64,000 nucleotides of DNA from Planctomycetota bacterium (lineage in GTDB: Bacteria > Planctomycetota > Phycisphaerae > Phycisphaerales > Phycisphaeraceae): assembly GCA_016350165.1 (NCBI GenBank), contig CP066225.1, forward strand, positions 2,976,001-3,040,000, written 5' to 3'. Both the position numbers and the translations under genes were made by a program. A model generated the notes under the pieces. It was not told the origin of the DNA. It worked only from the letters and a program-made list of their open reading frames with translations, and ran no database searches. Every line of letters starts with the position of its first letter. Position 1 is the stretch's first letter. This document shows positions 43,032 to 51,840 of this stretch, piece by piece.

Positions 43032-45260
43032 TTAGAAGATTAGACCGTAGAGGCAGAGGCATGCAGAGGTGAAGAAGAGGACGATGGCAGTCCAGCCGAT
43101 GACTTGGTTGGCTTCATCGTTGAGTTTGAGAGCGGGGAAGTTGATGAGGCCGAGTAGCTTGATGAGGATGGAAGCTCGGTAAGGTTTGGCTTCTGGGGTT
43201 TCGAGAGTGATGTCTTGATCGAGATCAGATGATTGGGCTGCGGATACATGTTCAGCTGGGGCGGTTGCTGTGGCTGTAGCGGTTGCGGGTGAAACTTGTG
43301 CGTCTTGATCGAGTTCACGCGCGACATCTTCAGCGGAAGCGGTGAATGCAGCTGGTTGAGCTTCGGTATCTTCTTCAGGTGTATCGGGGACATCGGATGC
43401 GTCGCCGAAGAGTTCAGCTGGTGAAGCGAAGTTTTCTGGTTTAGATTCAGCGTTGACGGTTTGTTGGGTCGCTTCAGGTTGAGGTGTATTTTCAGTGACG
43501 TTGCTTGTGATTTCATCGACGCGTTTGTCGGGATCTGCAGATTCCTGAAGGGTCTGATCGGCTTCATCGGCGATGATGTTGTCGATGTCTTCGATGGAAA
43601 CTGTTGTGGTATCGGGAGCAGCGGCTTGAGGTTCGGTGGTGGGTTCTTCCGTTGCTGCGGGTTGGAGGATTTCTTCAGGTGTGTCGAACGAGCCAGCGAG
43701 TTGATCGTCGAGATCATCGATGGTGGGTTCTTCGGCGACCGCGGTTGCGGCTGATGTTTCGGGTTCGGTTGCGTTTGGTGAGAGGAGTGAGTCGAGCTTG
43801 CCTGCAAGTTGATCGAGATTGAACGATTCGGATGCAGGTTCTTCTGTCGGTTGTTCTTCTTTAGTCGGCTGCGATGATTCGATGTTCAGATCGGCGGGCG
43901 ACTCGAATGTGCCTGCGAGCTCATCTTCAATGTTTTCTTCGATTGCTGCGATGTCCTCTTCGGCAACTTCGGAGGCGAGGTCGGTGTCTTCCTGAGGAGG
44001 AATGAGTGAAGAAGGATCTATTGCGCGTTCGGATTCGATGTCAAGGTGCTCTGGCGCGAGGAAATCGCCTTGCAGTTCGGTTTCGGTGTCTGCTGGTTCA
44101 GCGGTTTGAGCTGCTGCTGCGACGGGTTCGGCTGATGGGGATTCGGTTGGTGCGGTGGTGTCGGCTGCACTGATGGTGCGCTCGATCTGCGTGTCGATGA
44201 GACTGTCGATGAAATCCTGATCAGCGTTGCCACCTTGAGCGGCGATCGGGTCAAGCAGTTCATCGTGCTCTTCGGGCTCTTGCTCAGGTTCAGGTGGTGC
44301 GTTTTTGACGGCTTCAGCAGCGGCGGCTTGGTTGATTTCGTCTTGCTCGATGATGGCTGCAACATCGGGATTGGTTGCTGCGAGCTGCTCGAGCATGATG
44401 CGCTCAGCTTCGTCTTCAGGGACGTTTGGTGAGTCTTCCTCCGGAAGTGTTGAATCTGGAGTGGTGAGAGTTGGTTGAGCGGCAGTCGGTGCGGCTTGAG
44501 GTTCTGGTTTTGTGTCTGTTTGCAGTTCGCTGACGGCAGCGTTTGCCTGTGCGAGCAGTTGGGCTGCGAGATCTGACATGGGTGGGGCAGCAGGTTTTGG
44601 GGGCGCATTTTCGGGGGCTTTGGGTTTGCTGTCGTTGACTTCGTTGACAGCATCGGTAGCGGCGGCGAGGAGTTGGGCGGCGAGATCGTTGGGGGCTGGT
44701 TCAGCTTTTGGAGTAGGCTCTGGCGCGGCGGCAGCTTCTTCGGTTTCGATGGCTTGCGCGATATCGGGGTTGGAAGCGGCAAGTTGCTCGAGCATGATGC
44801 GCTCGGCTTCGTCTTCGGGTACGTTTGGTGAATCTTCTGAAGGTGCGGCTGCAGCGGGGGCAGGAGCAGCTTTGGGTGTGGGTTCTGGCGTGGCGGCTGC
44901 TTCTTCAGTTTCGATGGCTTGGGCGATGTCGGGGTTAGAAGCGGCAAGTTGCTCGAGCATGATACGCTCGGCTTCATCCTCGGGAACGTTGGGGGACTCT
45001 TCCTCGGCAGATGCGGTTGCTGTAGGTGCAGGTTCAGTTGTTGCTGCGGGCTTTGGCGTTGCTTCGCGGTTTTGTTGGGTTGCTTGCGCGGATTTTTCGA
45101 GGAAGCGAGGCGGAGGAGCAGAGGTTTTTTCGGTTTGGACAGTGCCTGGCTCTTCTTTTTCGATGCGCGCGAAAAGATCATCGAGTTGATTCCCGAGATC
45201 AGAGAGGTTTGCTAGAGGCTTGTCTTTTTTCCCTTGAGACACTGTGCTTAGAAGCTCCAA
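43032..45260 (-). CDS. Acidic, repeat-containing protein with C-terminal membrane anchor, function unknown
   Basis: The 742-residue protein is rich in Glu, Ala, Pro, Thr and Asp and is probably mostly disordered. A short N-terminal amphipathic stretch (LANLSDLGNQLDDLFARIEKEE) comes first. Three copies of a 35-residue unit containing NVPEDEAERIMLEQLAA follow (residues about 89-125, 144-180, 277-313), the first two nearly identical. Two LAAQLLA units lie between them, then a long acidic region, and at the C-terminus a single TM helix (WTAIVLFFTSACLCLYGLIF). It thus looks tail-anchored with a large cytoplasmic part. Start is uncertain: no ATG occurs before residue 101 in this frame. TTG 45260 or GTG 45239 (with GGAG 12 bases upstream) would serve. 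The low complexity prevents any functional call. Confidence 0.75.
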   Translation of the reverse strand: MELLSTVSQGKKDKPLANLSDLGNQLDDLFARIEKEEPGTVQTEKTSAPPPRFLEKSAQATQQNREATPKPAATTEPAPTATASAEEESPNVPEDEAERIMLEQLAASNPDIAQAIETEEAAATPEPTPKAAPAPAAAAPSEDSPNVPEDEAERIMLEQLAASNPDIAQAIETEEAAAAPEPTPKAEPAPNDLAAQLLAAATDAVNEVNDSKPKAPENAPPKPAAPPMSDLAAQLLAQANAAVSELQTDTKPEPQAAPTAAQPTLTTPDSTLPEEDSPNVPEDEAERIMLEQLAATNPDVAAIIEQDEINQAAAAEAVKNAPPEPEQEPEEHDELLDPIAAQGGNADQDFIDSLIDTQIERTISAADTTAPTESPSAEPVAAAAQTAEPADTETELQGDFLAPEHLDIESERAIDPSSLIPPQEDTDLASEVAEEDIAAIEENIEDELAGTFESPADLNIESSQPTKEEQPTEEPASESFNLDQLAGKLDSLLSPNATEPETSAATAVAEEPTIDDLDDQLAGSFDTPEEILQPAATEEPTTEPQAAAPDTTTVSIEDIDNIIADEADQTLQESADPDKRVDEITSNVTENTPQPEATQQTVNAESKPENFASPAELFGDASDVPDTPEEDTEAQPAAFTASAEDVARELDQDAQVSPATATATATAPAEHVSAAQSSDLDQDITLETPEAKPYRASILIKLLGLINFPALKLNDEANQVIGWTAIVLFFTSACLCLYGLIF
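44322..44996 (-). repeat. Three in-gene copies of an approximately 110-base coding repeat
   Basis: Copies at about 44886-44996, 44721-44832 and 44322-44435 encode the NVPEDEAERIMLEQLAA unit. The first two are almost the same in DNA; the third is more diverged. They suggest unequal recombination within the gene. Confidence 0.7.
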
Positions 45261-45302
45261 TTTATCGGGCGAAGGCGGTTCATACAGCGGTTTGAGGTTA
45301 CA

Positions 45303-46247
45303 ATGAGTAGCTGTATTGGACTTTGCCTGATCGTTACATCCGGAAATATCGACAGGGACGGAGGTCGACTGAAGTACGGATTAGCCAAAAAGACCATAGA
45401 GGATCAAATTTTGGACGCTGAACAGAGAAAAAACCAAGTAAAGGCGAGGTTGTACTGCCCAGAATTCGGATTGGGGCTTGAGGGGGAGAGTGCGCAAGGT
45501 GGTTCAAGTGACCAGAATGTTGGGGGTGGAGTGGGGGGGATTGAGACCCAAGCAACCGAATTATCGGACAGTATACCATGTGTTTTGCCACTTGATCAGG
45601 CGAAGCATGCGAAAACGGTGCTCAGAATTGGTGTTGGGGATTTGGTTGAGGTGTTTAATGGTGAGGGTGTTGTGGGGCGGGGTAAGGTGGAGGTGTGTAG
45701 TAAGAAAGAATTGAAGGTTGGTGTGAATCGTTGGTGGCGAGAGAGGCGTGGAGAGATGAGGTTGGTTGTGGCGACGGCGCTGCCGAAGGGGAGCAGGGTG
45801 GATGGGATGATTGATATGCTGACGCAGGTGGGTGTGGATGAGGTGTGGTCTGTGCTGAGCGTGCGGAGTGTGGTTGATCCGAGGAAGGCGAAGCTGGAAA
45901 AATTGCAGGCGAGAGCGGTTGAGGGATGCAAACAGAGCGGGCGGGCGTGGTTGATGAAAGTGGATGAAAAGGTGAGAGGGTTGGATGAAGTGTTTGAGGC
46001 GGTGGGTGATGATGATGTAAAGTTGATGATGCACTTTGGGGGTGTGGGGATTGAGGATATGAGGGGGATGATGCAGGAGAAGAGGCGAGTGGTGTTATTG
46101 ATTGGGCCTGAAGGGGGATGGGCGGATGATGAGGTTGCGGCGGCTGAGGAGAAGGGGTGGGTGAAGTGGACGTGTGGCGGTCATGTGCTGCGGATTGAGA
46201 CGGCGGCGGTGGTGGGTGCTGGGGTGATTAAGGCATTGGAGGGGTGA
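45303..46247 (+). CDS. rsmE: 16S rRNA (uracil-1498-N3)-methyltransferase RsmE
   Basis: This SPOUT-fold enzyme methylates U1498 of 16S rRNA. Family motifs: HAKTVLRIGVGDLVEVFNGEG (PUA-like N-domain), ATALPKGSRVDGMIDMLTQVGVDEVW, EGCKQSGR, and VVLLIGPEGGWADDEVAAAEEKGW followed by LRIETAAVVGAG (knot and SAM site). It has 314 residues from ATG 45303 (GAGG 5 bases upstream). The usual family length is about 245. The first 45 or so residues (before RLYCPEF) are an extension, and a Gly-rich insertion lies near residue 60. The start codon of the divergent acidic-protein gene is only 42 bases away. Confidence 0.9.
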   Translation: MSSCIGLCLIVTSGNIDRDGGRLKYGLAKKTIEDQILDAEQRKNQVKARLYCPEFGLGLEGESAQGGSSDQNVGGGVGGIETQATELSDSIPCVLPLDQAKHAKTVLRIGVGDLVEVFNGEGVVGRGKVEVCSKKELKVGVNRWWRERRGEMRLVVATALPKGSRVDGMIDMLTQVGVDEVWSVLSVRSVVDPRKAKLEKLQARAVEGCKQSGRAWLMKVDEKVRGLDEVFEAVGDDDVKLMMHFGGVGIEDMRGMMQEKRRVVLLIGPEGGWADDEVAAAEEKGWVKWTCGGHVLRIETAAVVGAGVIKALEG

Positions 46248-46495
46248 TCGATTAAGGGGATGGTTCATTAAAAGAGGTAAATTTGTCTTGTAAATGCTCA
46301 TTAATCGTGGGCAATTTTGTATTTGCTGCGGTTTATGGGTGTGGGTATGCTTCGGTGTATGAAAGAGTAACGCGATCTTTCGATGTGCTGCGCGAAATAT
46401 TGTTCATATTGTTGATGTTAATTAGTTGGTGCGACAGCACGCGCAATAGTTAGAGTTTGTTGATTGAATCATATTTTGAGCATGAGGAGATATTC

Positions 46496-47332
46496 ATGCG
46501 AACTGAAGTCTATGAAACGGGTCATGCACATGGTGGTGGGGGTGGATCACATGGTGGGCATGGCGGGGCTGAGAAATCGGGTCATGGTGAGAAGAAGAGG
46601 AAGGGTGGACCGCCTGCGGGTGTGATGGGAAGTGGGGAGAAGCCTGACCTGAGTGAGAAGGGTGCGAATGGTCAGAGTAGTGATCGACGGCTATACATGC
46701 AGCTACTCGTATTTACGGGGTGCATGGATAGTGAGGTTTTGATTGAAGCTTTGAAGGGGGCGGATTTTGAAGCGGTGTTGTATGAGGATGCGAATGATTC
46801 ACAAGGGGTTGCGCTGCTGACGATGAATGAGGATGCGAGTTTCTTTGTGAAGGAATTGCGAGCGTTCTTGCTGGGTAGTGCGTTTAACGAATTGATTTTG
46901 GTACCTGACTACACGATGTTTGGGCGTACGTATTCGCTTGGTTATGAAGCTGAGTTGGAAGATGGATTGTTGCAGCGTCCGAAGCGTTATGTGATGGATG
47001 GTGAGTGGCCTTGGGTGGTTTGGTATCCATTACGAAGAGGTGGCGCGTTTGAGCAGTTGTCAAATGAAGAGCAGATGGAAATTTTGCGTGAGCATGGAAT
47101 GATTGGGTTTTCGTATGGTCGGGCAGGTTATGCACATGATGTACGGTTGGCATGTCACGGAATGGGGGGAGATGATAATGATTTTGTGATTGGTGTGATT
47201 GGTAAGGAATTGCATCCGTGTAGTGCGATTGTGCAACGAATGAGGAAAACACAGCAGACTTCTTTGTATTTGGAAAATTTGGGGCCGTTTTTCGTAGGAT
47301 ATGTGCGATGGCAAAGTGGAGTAAAGTGTTAA
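46496..47332 (+). CDS. Chlorite-dismutase-family protein, HemQ (coproheme decarboxylase)-like, with His/Gly-rich N-terminus
   Basis: The 278-residue protein is from ATG 46496, with GAGGAG 6 bases upstream; the frame is open 13 residues further. HemQ converts coproheme to heme b in the coproporphyrin-dependent pathway. The C-terminal half matches: VVWYPLRRGG, EHGMIGFSYGRAG (the His of the EHxxIG block is the heme ligand in Firmicutes HemQ), GDDNDFVIGVIGKEL, MRKTQQTSLYLENLGPFFVG. The preceding part (RRLYMQLLVFTGC, about 75-150) is the partner ferredoxin-like half. Residues 9-35 are almost only His, Gly and Ala, suggesting metal or heme capture. Function as HemQ versus another Cld-family peroxidase is by similarity only. 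Confidence 0.8.
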   Translation: MRTEVYETGHAHGGGGGSHGGHGGAEKSGHGEKKRKGGPPAGVMGSGEKPDLSEKGANGQSSDRRLYMQLLVFTGCMDSEVLIEALKGADFEAVLYEDANDSQGVALLTMNEDASFFVKELRAFLLGSAFNELILVPDYTMFGRTYSLGYEAELEDGLLQRPKRYVMDGEWPWVVWYPLRRGGAFEQLSNEEQMEILREHGMIGFSYGRAGYAHDVRLACHGMGGDDNDFVIGVIGKELHPCSAIVQRMRKTQQTSLYLENLGPFFVGYVRWQSGVKC

Positions 47333-47460
47333 ACGAAATATTATCTACAATAGGGTAGAAGTATCTTAATGTTCTGCCGATGCTTCAATGTATGGGTATA
47401 GAAGTGTAATCGATGTTTTTTGTTGAATAATAATTATTTAGAAGCTGGGGTTTCTAACCA

Positions 47461-48906
47461 ATGGATCAGGCTAGTTCAATTGAAGATCGTTTTGCTGCTG
47501 CGTTATCTGTACTTGAGAAGATTAAGCAGGAGCATGTGTTAACGTTTTATAATACGTTGGATGCAGCGAGTAAGGATCGCTTGCTGGACCAGATCGAGAA
47601 GATCGATTGGGAAGAGGTTGCAAGGCTTCGCGAGACGCATGTGCTTAAAGATCCAGAAATGAAGATTGCAGAGAATATTGAGCCTGCACCTTTCTATCCG
47701 AATACGCCAACGGATGACTTGAAGAAGAAGTATGCGGAAGCTGAGAAACTTGGTGAGAAGTTGATCGGTGATAATCGCGTTGCTGCGTTTTGTGTTGCAG
47801 GTGGTCAGGGTACACGTTTAGGTTTTTCAGGGCCTAAGGGGATGTATCCAGCGACGCCGATTCGTGAAGTGTCACTGTTTAGTTGTTTTGCTGATTACAT
47901 TCGTAATATGCAGCGCAAGTTTAAATGTGTGATTCCGTTTTATGTGATGACAAGTCCTTTGAATCATAATGAAACGATCAAATATTTTAGAGACAATAAT
48001 TATCTTGGTCTTGATGAGAAGAATGTAATGTTCTTCCCACAGGCAATGATGCCGGGCATGGAACGTAGTAGCGGTAAGGTGTTGATGGCGAGTGTTGATT
48101 CGCTTGCATTGTCGCCTAATGGACATGGGGGTTCGCTGAAGGCTTTGTATACAAGTGGCGCGATTCACGATATGCGTGAGCGTGGTGTTCAGCATATTAG
48201 TTATGTTCAGGTTGATAATCCGTTGGTTAAGTTGATTGATCCATTATTCATTGGTTTGCATGCGATGGATGAAGCGGAGATGTCATCAAAGATGCTTAGT
48301 AAACGAGATCCGTTTGAGAAGGTTGGGAACTTCTGTTTGGCGGATGGTCGTATGAGTGTAATTGAGTACTCGGATATGCCGGATGAGTTGGCGGTTGAGA
48401 AGAATGATCAGGGTGAGCTTAAGTATTGTGGCGGCTCGATTGCGATTCACATGATAAGTGTGAGTTTTGTAGAGCAGTTGAATAAGGGTGCGTTTAGGTT
48501 GCCGTTCCATCGGGCTGAGAAGAAGGTTCCGTACATGGATATGGAAAGTAAGTTGCCGGTGAGTCCGAGTGAGCCGAATGGTGTGAAGTTGGAAACGTTT
48601 GTGTTTGATGCGTTGCCGTTGTGTGATACATCGATTGTTTATGAGACATTGCGTGAAGAAGAGTTTGCACCGATTAAAAATGCTGATGGGCCGGGCGTTT
48701 TAGATTCGCCTGCAACCAGTAAGCAGATGCAGAGCAATCGCGCGGGTAAGTGGCTGAAAGCGAATGGTGTTGAGGTTCCACTCGATGCGAATGGCAATGT
48801 CGATGCGACGATTGAGGTTAGTCAGTTGACTGCGGTTTGTGCTGAAGACCTTGAGACTCATCCGCTGCCAAAGGAAGTGAAGCGTGGTGCTGAGATCTTG
48901 CTCTAA
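47461..48906 (+). CDS. UDP-sugar pyrophosphorylase of the eukaryotic UAP1/UGP type
   Basis: The 481-residue member of the UDPGP (type 1) family makes UDP-GlcNAc or UDP-hexose from UTP and the sugar-1-phosphate. Motifs: AFCVAGGQGTRLGFSGPKGMYP (nucleotide loop), FYVMTSPLNHNETIKYF, VMFFPQAMMPG, NGHGGSLKALYTSG (UAP1-like NGxGG), SYVQVDNPLVKLIDP (metal Asp) and YCGGSIAIHMIS. The AGGQGTRLG form, instead of bacterial GalU or GlmU motifs, places it with UAP1 proteins, which are common in eukaryotes and present in some Planctomycetes and Bacteroidetes. It has its own terminator. GlcNAc versus glucose specificity cannot be decided by eye. Confidence 0.9.
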   Translation: MDQASSIEDRFAAALSVLEKIKQEHVLTFYNTLDAASKDRLLDQIEKIDWEEVARLRETHVLKDPEMKIAENIEPAPFYPNTPTDDLKKKYAEAEKLGEKLIGDNRVAAFCVAGGQGTRLGFSGPKGMYPATPIREVSLFSCFADYIRNMQRKFKCVIPFYVMTSPLNHNETIKYFRDNNYLGLDEKNVMFFPQAMMPGMERSSGKVLMASVDSLALSPNGHGGSLKALYTSGAIHDMRERGVQHISYVQVDNPLVKLIDPLFIGLHAMDEAEMSSKMLSKRDPFEKVGNFCLADGRMSVIEYSDMPDELAVEKNDQGELKYCGGSIAIHMISVSFVEQLNKGAFRLPFHRAEKKVPYMDMESKLPVSPSEPNGVKLETFVFDALPLCDTSIVYETLREEEFAPIKNADGPGVLDSPATSKQMQSNRAGKWLKANGVEVPLDANGNVDATIEVSQLTAVCAEDLETHPLPKEVKRGAEILL

Positions 48907-48928
48907 GCGATTGATAGACTGAAAATAA

Positions 48929-48962
48929 CAAGCCCGTAATCAGAAATGATGCGGGTTTTTTT
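48929..48962 (+). terminator. Rho-independent terminator of the UAP1-like gene
   Basis: An AAGCCCG/CGGGTTT outer stem and ATCA/TGAT inner stem with a GAAA loop are followed by a T-run. Confidence 0.75.
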
Positions 48963-49093
48963 GTGGTTTCAGGTTTGGATGTGGATGGGTGTGGGAAGGT
49001 GGAAGTGGGGGAAGCGGGTATGGACTGTTAAAATGGGCTATGTTACGATGCTGCAGATCGGTAAAAGGAATACCAAACACAAAGGATGTTGTG

Positions 49094-49489
49094 ATGAGAA
49101 ACGTCGGTCAGATGAAGAAACGTTTGTGGCAAGTAGCTGCTGGTATGAGTTTGGCAGTTGCAGCGATGAGTATGGTTGGTTGTGCGAGCATGGAGGAACG
49201 TGCGCTGATTAATGATGCGATTGTTGCTGGCGCTGGTTTTGAAGTTGAATACACAGCTCCGATGGATGGGCGTGTTTATTACTATGACCAGACGAGCAAG
49301 CGGATTTTGATCACCAAGTCATTGAGACAAGGTGAGAAGTTTGAGATTGTGACGGGGCCGGGTGAACCACAGTTGCAGTCTATTCTTGGAGCGAAGGCGC
49401 GTGATGCGAGAATGCTTTTGTATTTCCGTCCAGAAGCATATTCACCAAATTATAGTAGTCAACTTGGATCGCAGGGTAGCTCCTATTAA
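49094..49489 (+). CDS. Small lipoprotein, function unknown
   Basis: The 131-residue protein is from ATG 49094, with AAAGGA about 7 bases upstream; the open frame starts earlier but those residues do not look like a signal. A basic N-terminus (MRNVGQMKKR), a hydrophobic core and the lipobox MVGC give a lipoprotein signal peptide. The mature part of about 100 residues is beta-rich (EVEYTAPMDGRVYYYDQTSKRILITKSL, LLYFRPE) and ends with a Ser/Gln-rich tail. This is likely an outer-membrane lipoprotein. The family is not recognised. It is monocistronic with a terminator. Confidence 0.8.
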   Translation: MRNVGQMKKRLWQVAAGMSLAVAAMSMVGCASMEERALINDAIVAGAGFEVEYTAPMDGRVYYYDQTSKRILITKSLRQGEKFEIVTGPGEPQLQSILGAKARDARMLLYFRPEAYSPNYSSQLGSQGSSY

Positions 49490-49511
49490 TCGAATAGAAG
49501 AAATTTGAATA

Positions 49512-49543
49512 TAAAAAAAGCTCACCAAACGGTGAGCTTTTTG
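49512..49543. terminator. Bidirectional rho-independent terminator
   Basis: A 9-bp stem (AAGCTCACC with GGTGAGCTT, loop AAAC) is flanked by an A-run and a T-run. It serves the lipoprotein gene and the convergent 49562-51631 gene. Confidence 0.85.
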
Positions 49544-49561
49544 TTCTACGGTCTGTGTTTG

Positions 49562-51631
49562 TTATTGGGTTTGTGTTTTGAGTTCGTGGAGTGACTCGAG
49601 CAGTTCGGTGCAAGCGAGTAGTGACATTGCAGATGGTGCGATAGCGAGTCGGTTGTTCCAGAGGCTTTGACGTACGCCGCCTAAAACTTGGTCGGGACGT
49701 TGCACATAGAAGGTTGAGTCGGGTTTGAAAGTGAGTTGATCGATGAAGCGAGCTGCGAGTGATGCGCTGAGTATCCAGCTGAAATCATCGCGTGATTCTT
49801 TCATGCCGGGCTCGCGGAGACCGACGGAGATAAGTGCGAGGATTTGCGACGTATGCCATGATGGATCTGGTGCTGAATCGAGTGGTGTGTCATAAAGATC
49901 GAATGCGCCGACGACGTCAGCTGGGCCGAGGCGAGGTGGAACATTGATCTGCAAATCAAGTAGTTTTTCGATTGCGTTGCCGAGTGCTTGCTCACGATCG
50001 ACGAGGGCAACACGGAGCTTCGGATCTTGGTCTGGGTTGATGATGTCATCGACACGTGAGTGAGCGAGCGCAAGCCAGTAGAGGGTTGTGATGTTGAGTG
50101 ATTTTTGGGTTTGATCCCACAAGTTATCGAGGACCAAGAGTGTTTGAGTGCGAAGTTCCTCGGTACGCTGTTGCTCGTAAGTTGAAGCGATGGCTGCTGC
50201 GATGAGAGCGAGTGATTGCTGACGTACATTTGGAGATTCAGGGTCTGCGCTTGTGCGGTATGAACCGTCTTCGTTTGCCATTTCGTTTAGTTTACGAAGG
50301 AGGCCATCACGTGTTGGTCCCATGAGTGAGGCACGTGGTGATTGAAGGACGCCCATGAGTGCGAGTGAAAGTTCAACAGAGGTTGCTTCGCTGTCTGGTT
50401 TGACGAATTGGTCTGCGATGATTTCGACGACGTTACTAGCCTGATCGGCAAGTTGATCGGTGATTGGATCGTTGTCTTGTTGGCTGAGCAGGTAGCGGTG
50501 GTAGCGAAGGATTGCGTATGAAGCGAGGAGTGCTTGATCGTCACTTGCGATTGCTGGTTTGTAGAGGTTTTGTGATGGGTAGTACTCGCCACGTACTTCG
50601 TCTTTTGAGGTTGTGATGGTTTGGAAGTGTTCAATGAGGTTATCAGCGAGGTTGCGGACGTCCTGATCGCCGATGCCGTGTGGAGGTAGGAGAACGTTGC
50701 CACGCACGAGATGAACAGGTGCGAGGTTTGGTTGTGGTTTTACGAATTGGATGACATCGAAGCGTTGGAATGGGAGACCGTTTGGTTGGCCGATGGTTTG
50801 GATGTCGGTGAGTGGGGAGCCGATGTTGGTGAGAAGGCGGGTGATTTGAGAATGAGGTGAGAGGTTGTGTGAGAGTACTTCGTCGGGCCAAATGTATGAG
50901 TCGATGGCTTCTTCGGTGGTTGTGGCAGGTTTGATGATGCGGAGGCCGTGATAGCCAGGTGAGAAGTTTTGATAGATCGCATTGGGCATGCTTTGCCCGG
51001 TGAGGTTGATGTCTTGCAGTTCGTGTGCAATTTGGATGTCGATCTGAAGTGAAGGAGCGACATCTTCAAAAGAACGAGCACGGTCGTTGGCCTCGATCCA
51101 GCCTTTGGCGACGGCATCGATGCGCTCGTTGATGAGCTTGCGTTTACCTTCGGTGAATGCGTCGCGTGCAGCGAGTGCGAGTAGCGGGATCATGTCATAT
51201 GCTTGACCGGGCTTATTGACGAGGTTGTCGATGTTGCTGCGGAGAGCTGTACCTTGTCCGACCATTTCGCCACTATCACGCAGAGTGACACGAATGCCAA
51301 TCATGTTCGTGACGTTGATGCGTGGTAATTCAAAATTGTTCTGAGGGACTTTGGTGTCGAGTAACCAATTGCTGACGAGGTGGTAGGCCTGCATCGCGTT
51401 GGAAAGATCAACGAACGGGGCTTGAAGGGGCATGTCCTCTTCAAGCGGTGCGTTGGATGAGAGGGGTTGTGCATGCAGGGGTGGGGTAACTTGGGCGATT
51501 AGAGCCGCGCACATGGCGGTGATGCAGCAAGTCGACGTGATGAGTTTTGAGAACGGCTGCTTTGGTGAGATGTTGCGTAAAAACGACATCCTGTCTGAGC
51601 TGAACATCGTGTTTTGGTGTTTATCCTTCAC
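49562..51631 (-). CDS. Large secreted protein, mostly helical, function unknown
   Basis: There are 689 residues from GTG 51631 (AAAGG 7 bases upstream); in-frame ATGs at 51607 and 51589 are alternatives. A signal peptide ends near PPLHA. The N-terminal 250 residues include NMIGIRVTLRDSGEMVGQGTAL and a long helical segment (LLALAARDAFTEGKRKLI). The second half is built from helical pairs with recurring short motifs (DDQALLASYAILRYHRYLLSQ, EDGSYRTSADPE, LYWLALAHSRV), which resembles an alpha/alpha-toroid such as terpene-cyclase-like or polysaccharide-lyase folds. No catalytic signature can be assigned. It has its own terminator at the 3' end. Confidence 0.72.
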   Translation of the reverse strand: MKDKHQNTMFSSDRMSFLRNISPKQPFSKLITSTCCITAMCAALIAQVTPPLHAQPLSSNAPLEEDMPLQAPFVDLSNAMQAYHLVSNWLLDTKVPQNNFELPRINVTNMIGIRVTLRDSGEMVGQGTALRSNIDNLVNKPGQAYDMIPLLALAARDAFTEGKRKLINERIDAVAKGWIEANDRARSFEDVAPSLQIDIQIAHELQDINLTGQSMPNAIYQNFSPGYHGLRIIKPATTTEEAIDSYIWPDEVLSHNLSPHSQITRLLTNIGSPLTDIQTIGQPNGLPFQRFDVIQFVKPQPNLAPVHLVRGNVLLPPHGIGDQDVRNLADNLIEHFQTITTSKDEVRGEYYPSQNLYKPAIASDDQALLASYAILRYHRYLLSQQDNDPITDQLADQASNVVEIIADQFVKPDSEATSVELSLALMGVLQSPRASLMGPTRDGLLRKLNEMANEDGSYRTSADPESPNVRQQSLALIAAAIASTYEQQRTEELRTQTLLVLDNLWDQTQKSLNITTLYWLALAHSRVDDIINPDQDPKLRVALVDREQALGNAIEKLLDLQINVPPRLGPADVVGAFDLYDTPLDSAPDPSWHTSQILALISVGLREPGMKESRDDFSWILSASLAARFIDQLTFKPDSTFYVQRPDQVLGGVRQSLWNNRLAIAPSAMSLLACTELLESLHELKTQTQ

Positions 51632-51741
51632 GTAAGTGCCTTTCTTACATTGATTTATCAGAAACTGAGGTGTTTGTGGTCAGTTTCTGGCATGGCTCTT
51701 GAAGTTATCTCTCTGACGTTTTTAATCAGGAGAGAAAAGCC

Positions 51742-51840
51742 ATGATGCGTAAGTTGATCTTTGATTTAAGCAGTGAGCAAGCAGCAAATCGCCGCAAGAT
51801 ACTTATTTTAGCCATTCTGACTTTTATCGCACTGTGCTAG
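51742..51840 (+). CDS. 32-residue single-TM peptide
   Basis: This short ORF starts with tandem ATGs and has AGGAG about 9 bases upstream. The product has a polar N-half (MMRKLIFDLSSEQAANRRK) and a hydrophobic C-half (ILILAILTFIALC) ending in Cys. A strong terminator follows at 51985, with no other gene between, so a short independent mRNA is likely. It could be a small inner-membrane peptide; function unknown. Confidence 0.5.
   Translation: MMRKLIFDLSSEQAANRRKILILAILTFIALC

Noticed and set aside
44322-44996. Possible CRISPR or tandem repeat array
   Set aside because: The copies are in-frame protein repeats with unequal spacing; no short identical repeats with unique spacers occur.
44018-45181. 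387-codon minus-strand frame inside the acidic repeat gene
   Set aside because: Off-frame shadow of the 43032-45260 gene: Pro/Ser/Lys-rich product with no domain, arising from its repetitive codons.
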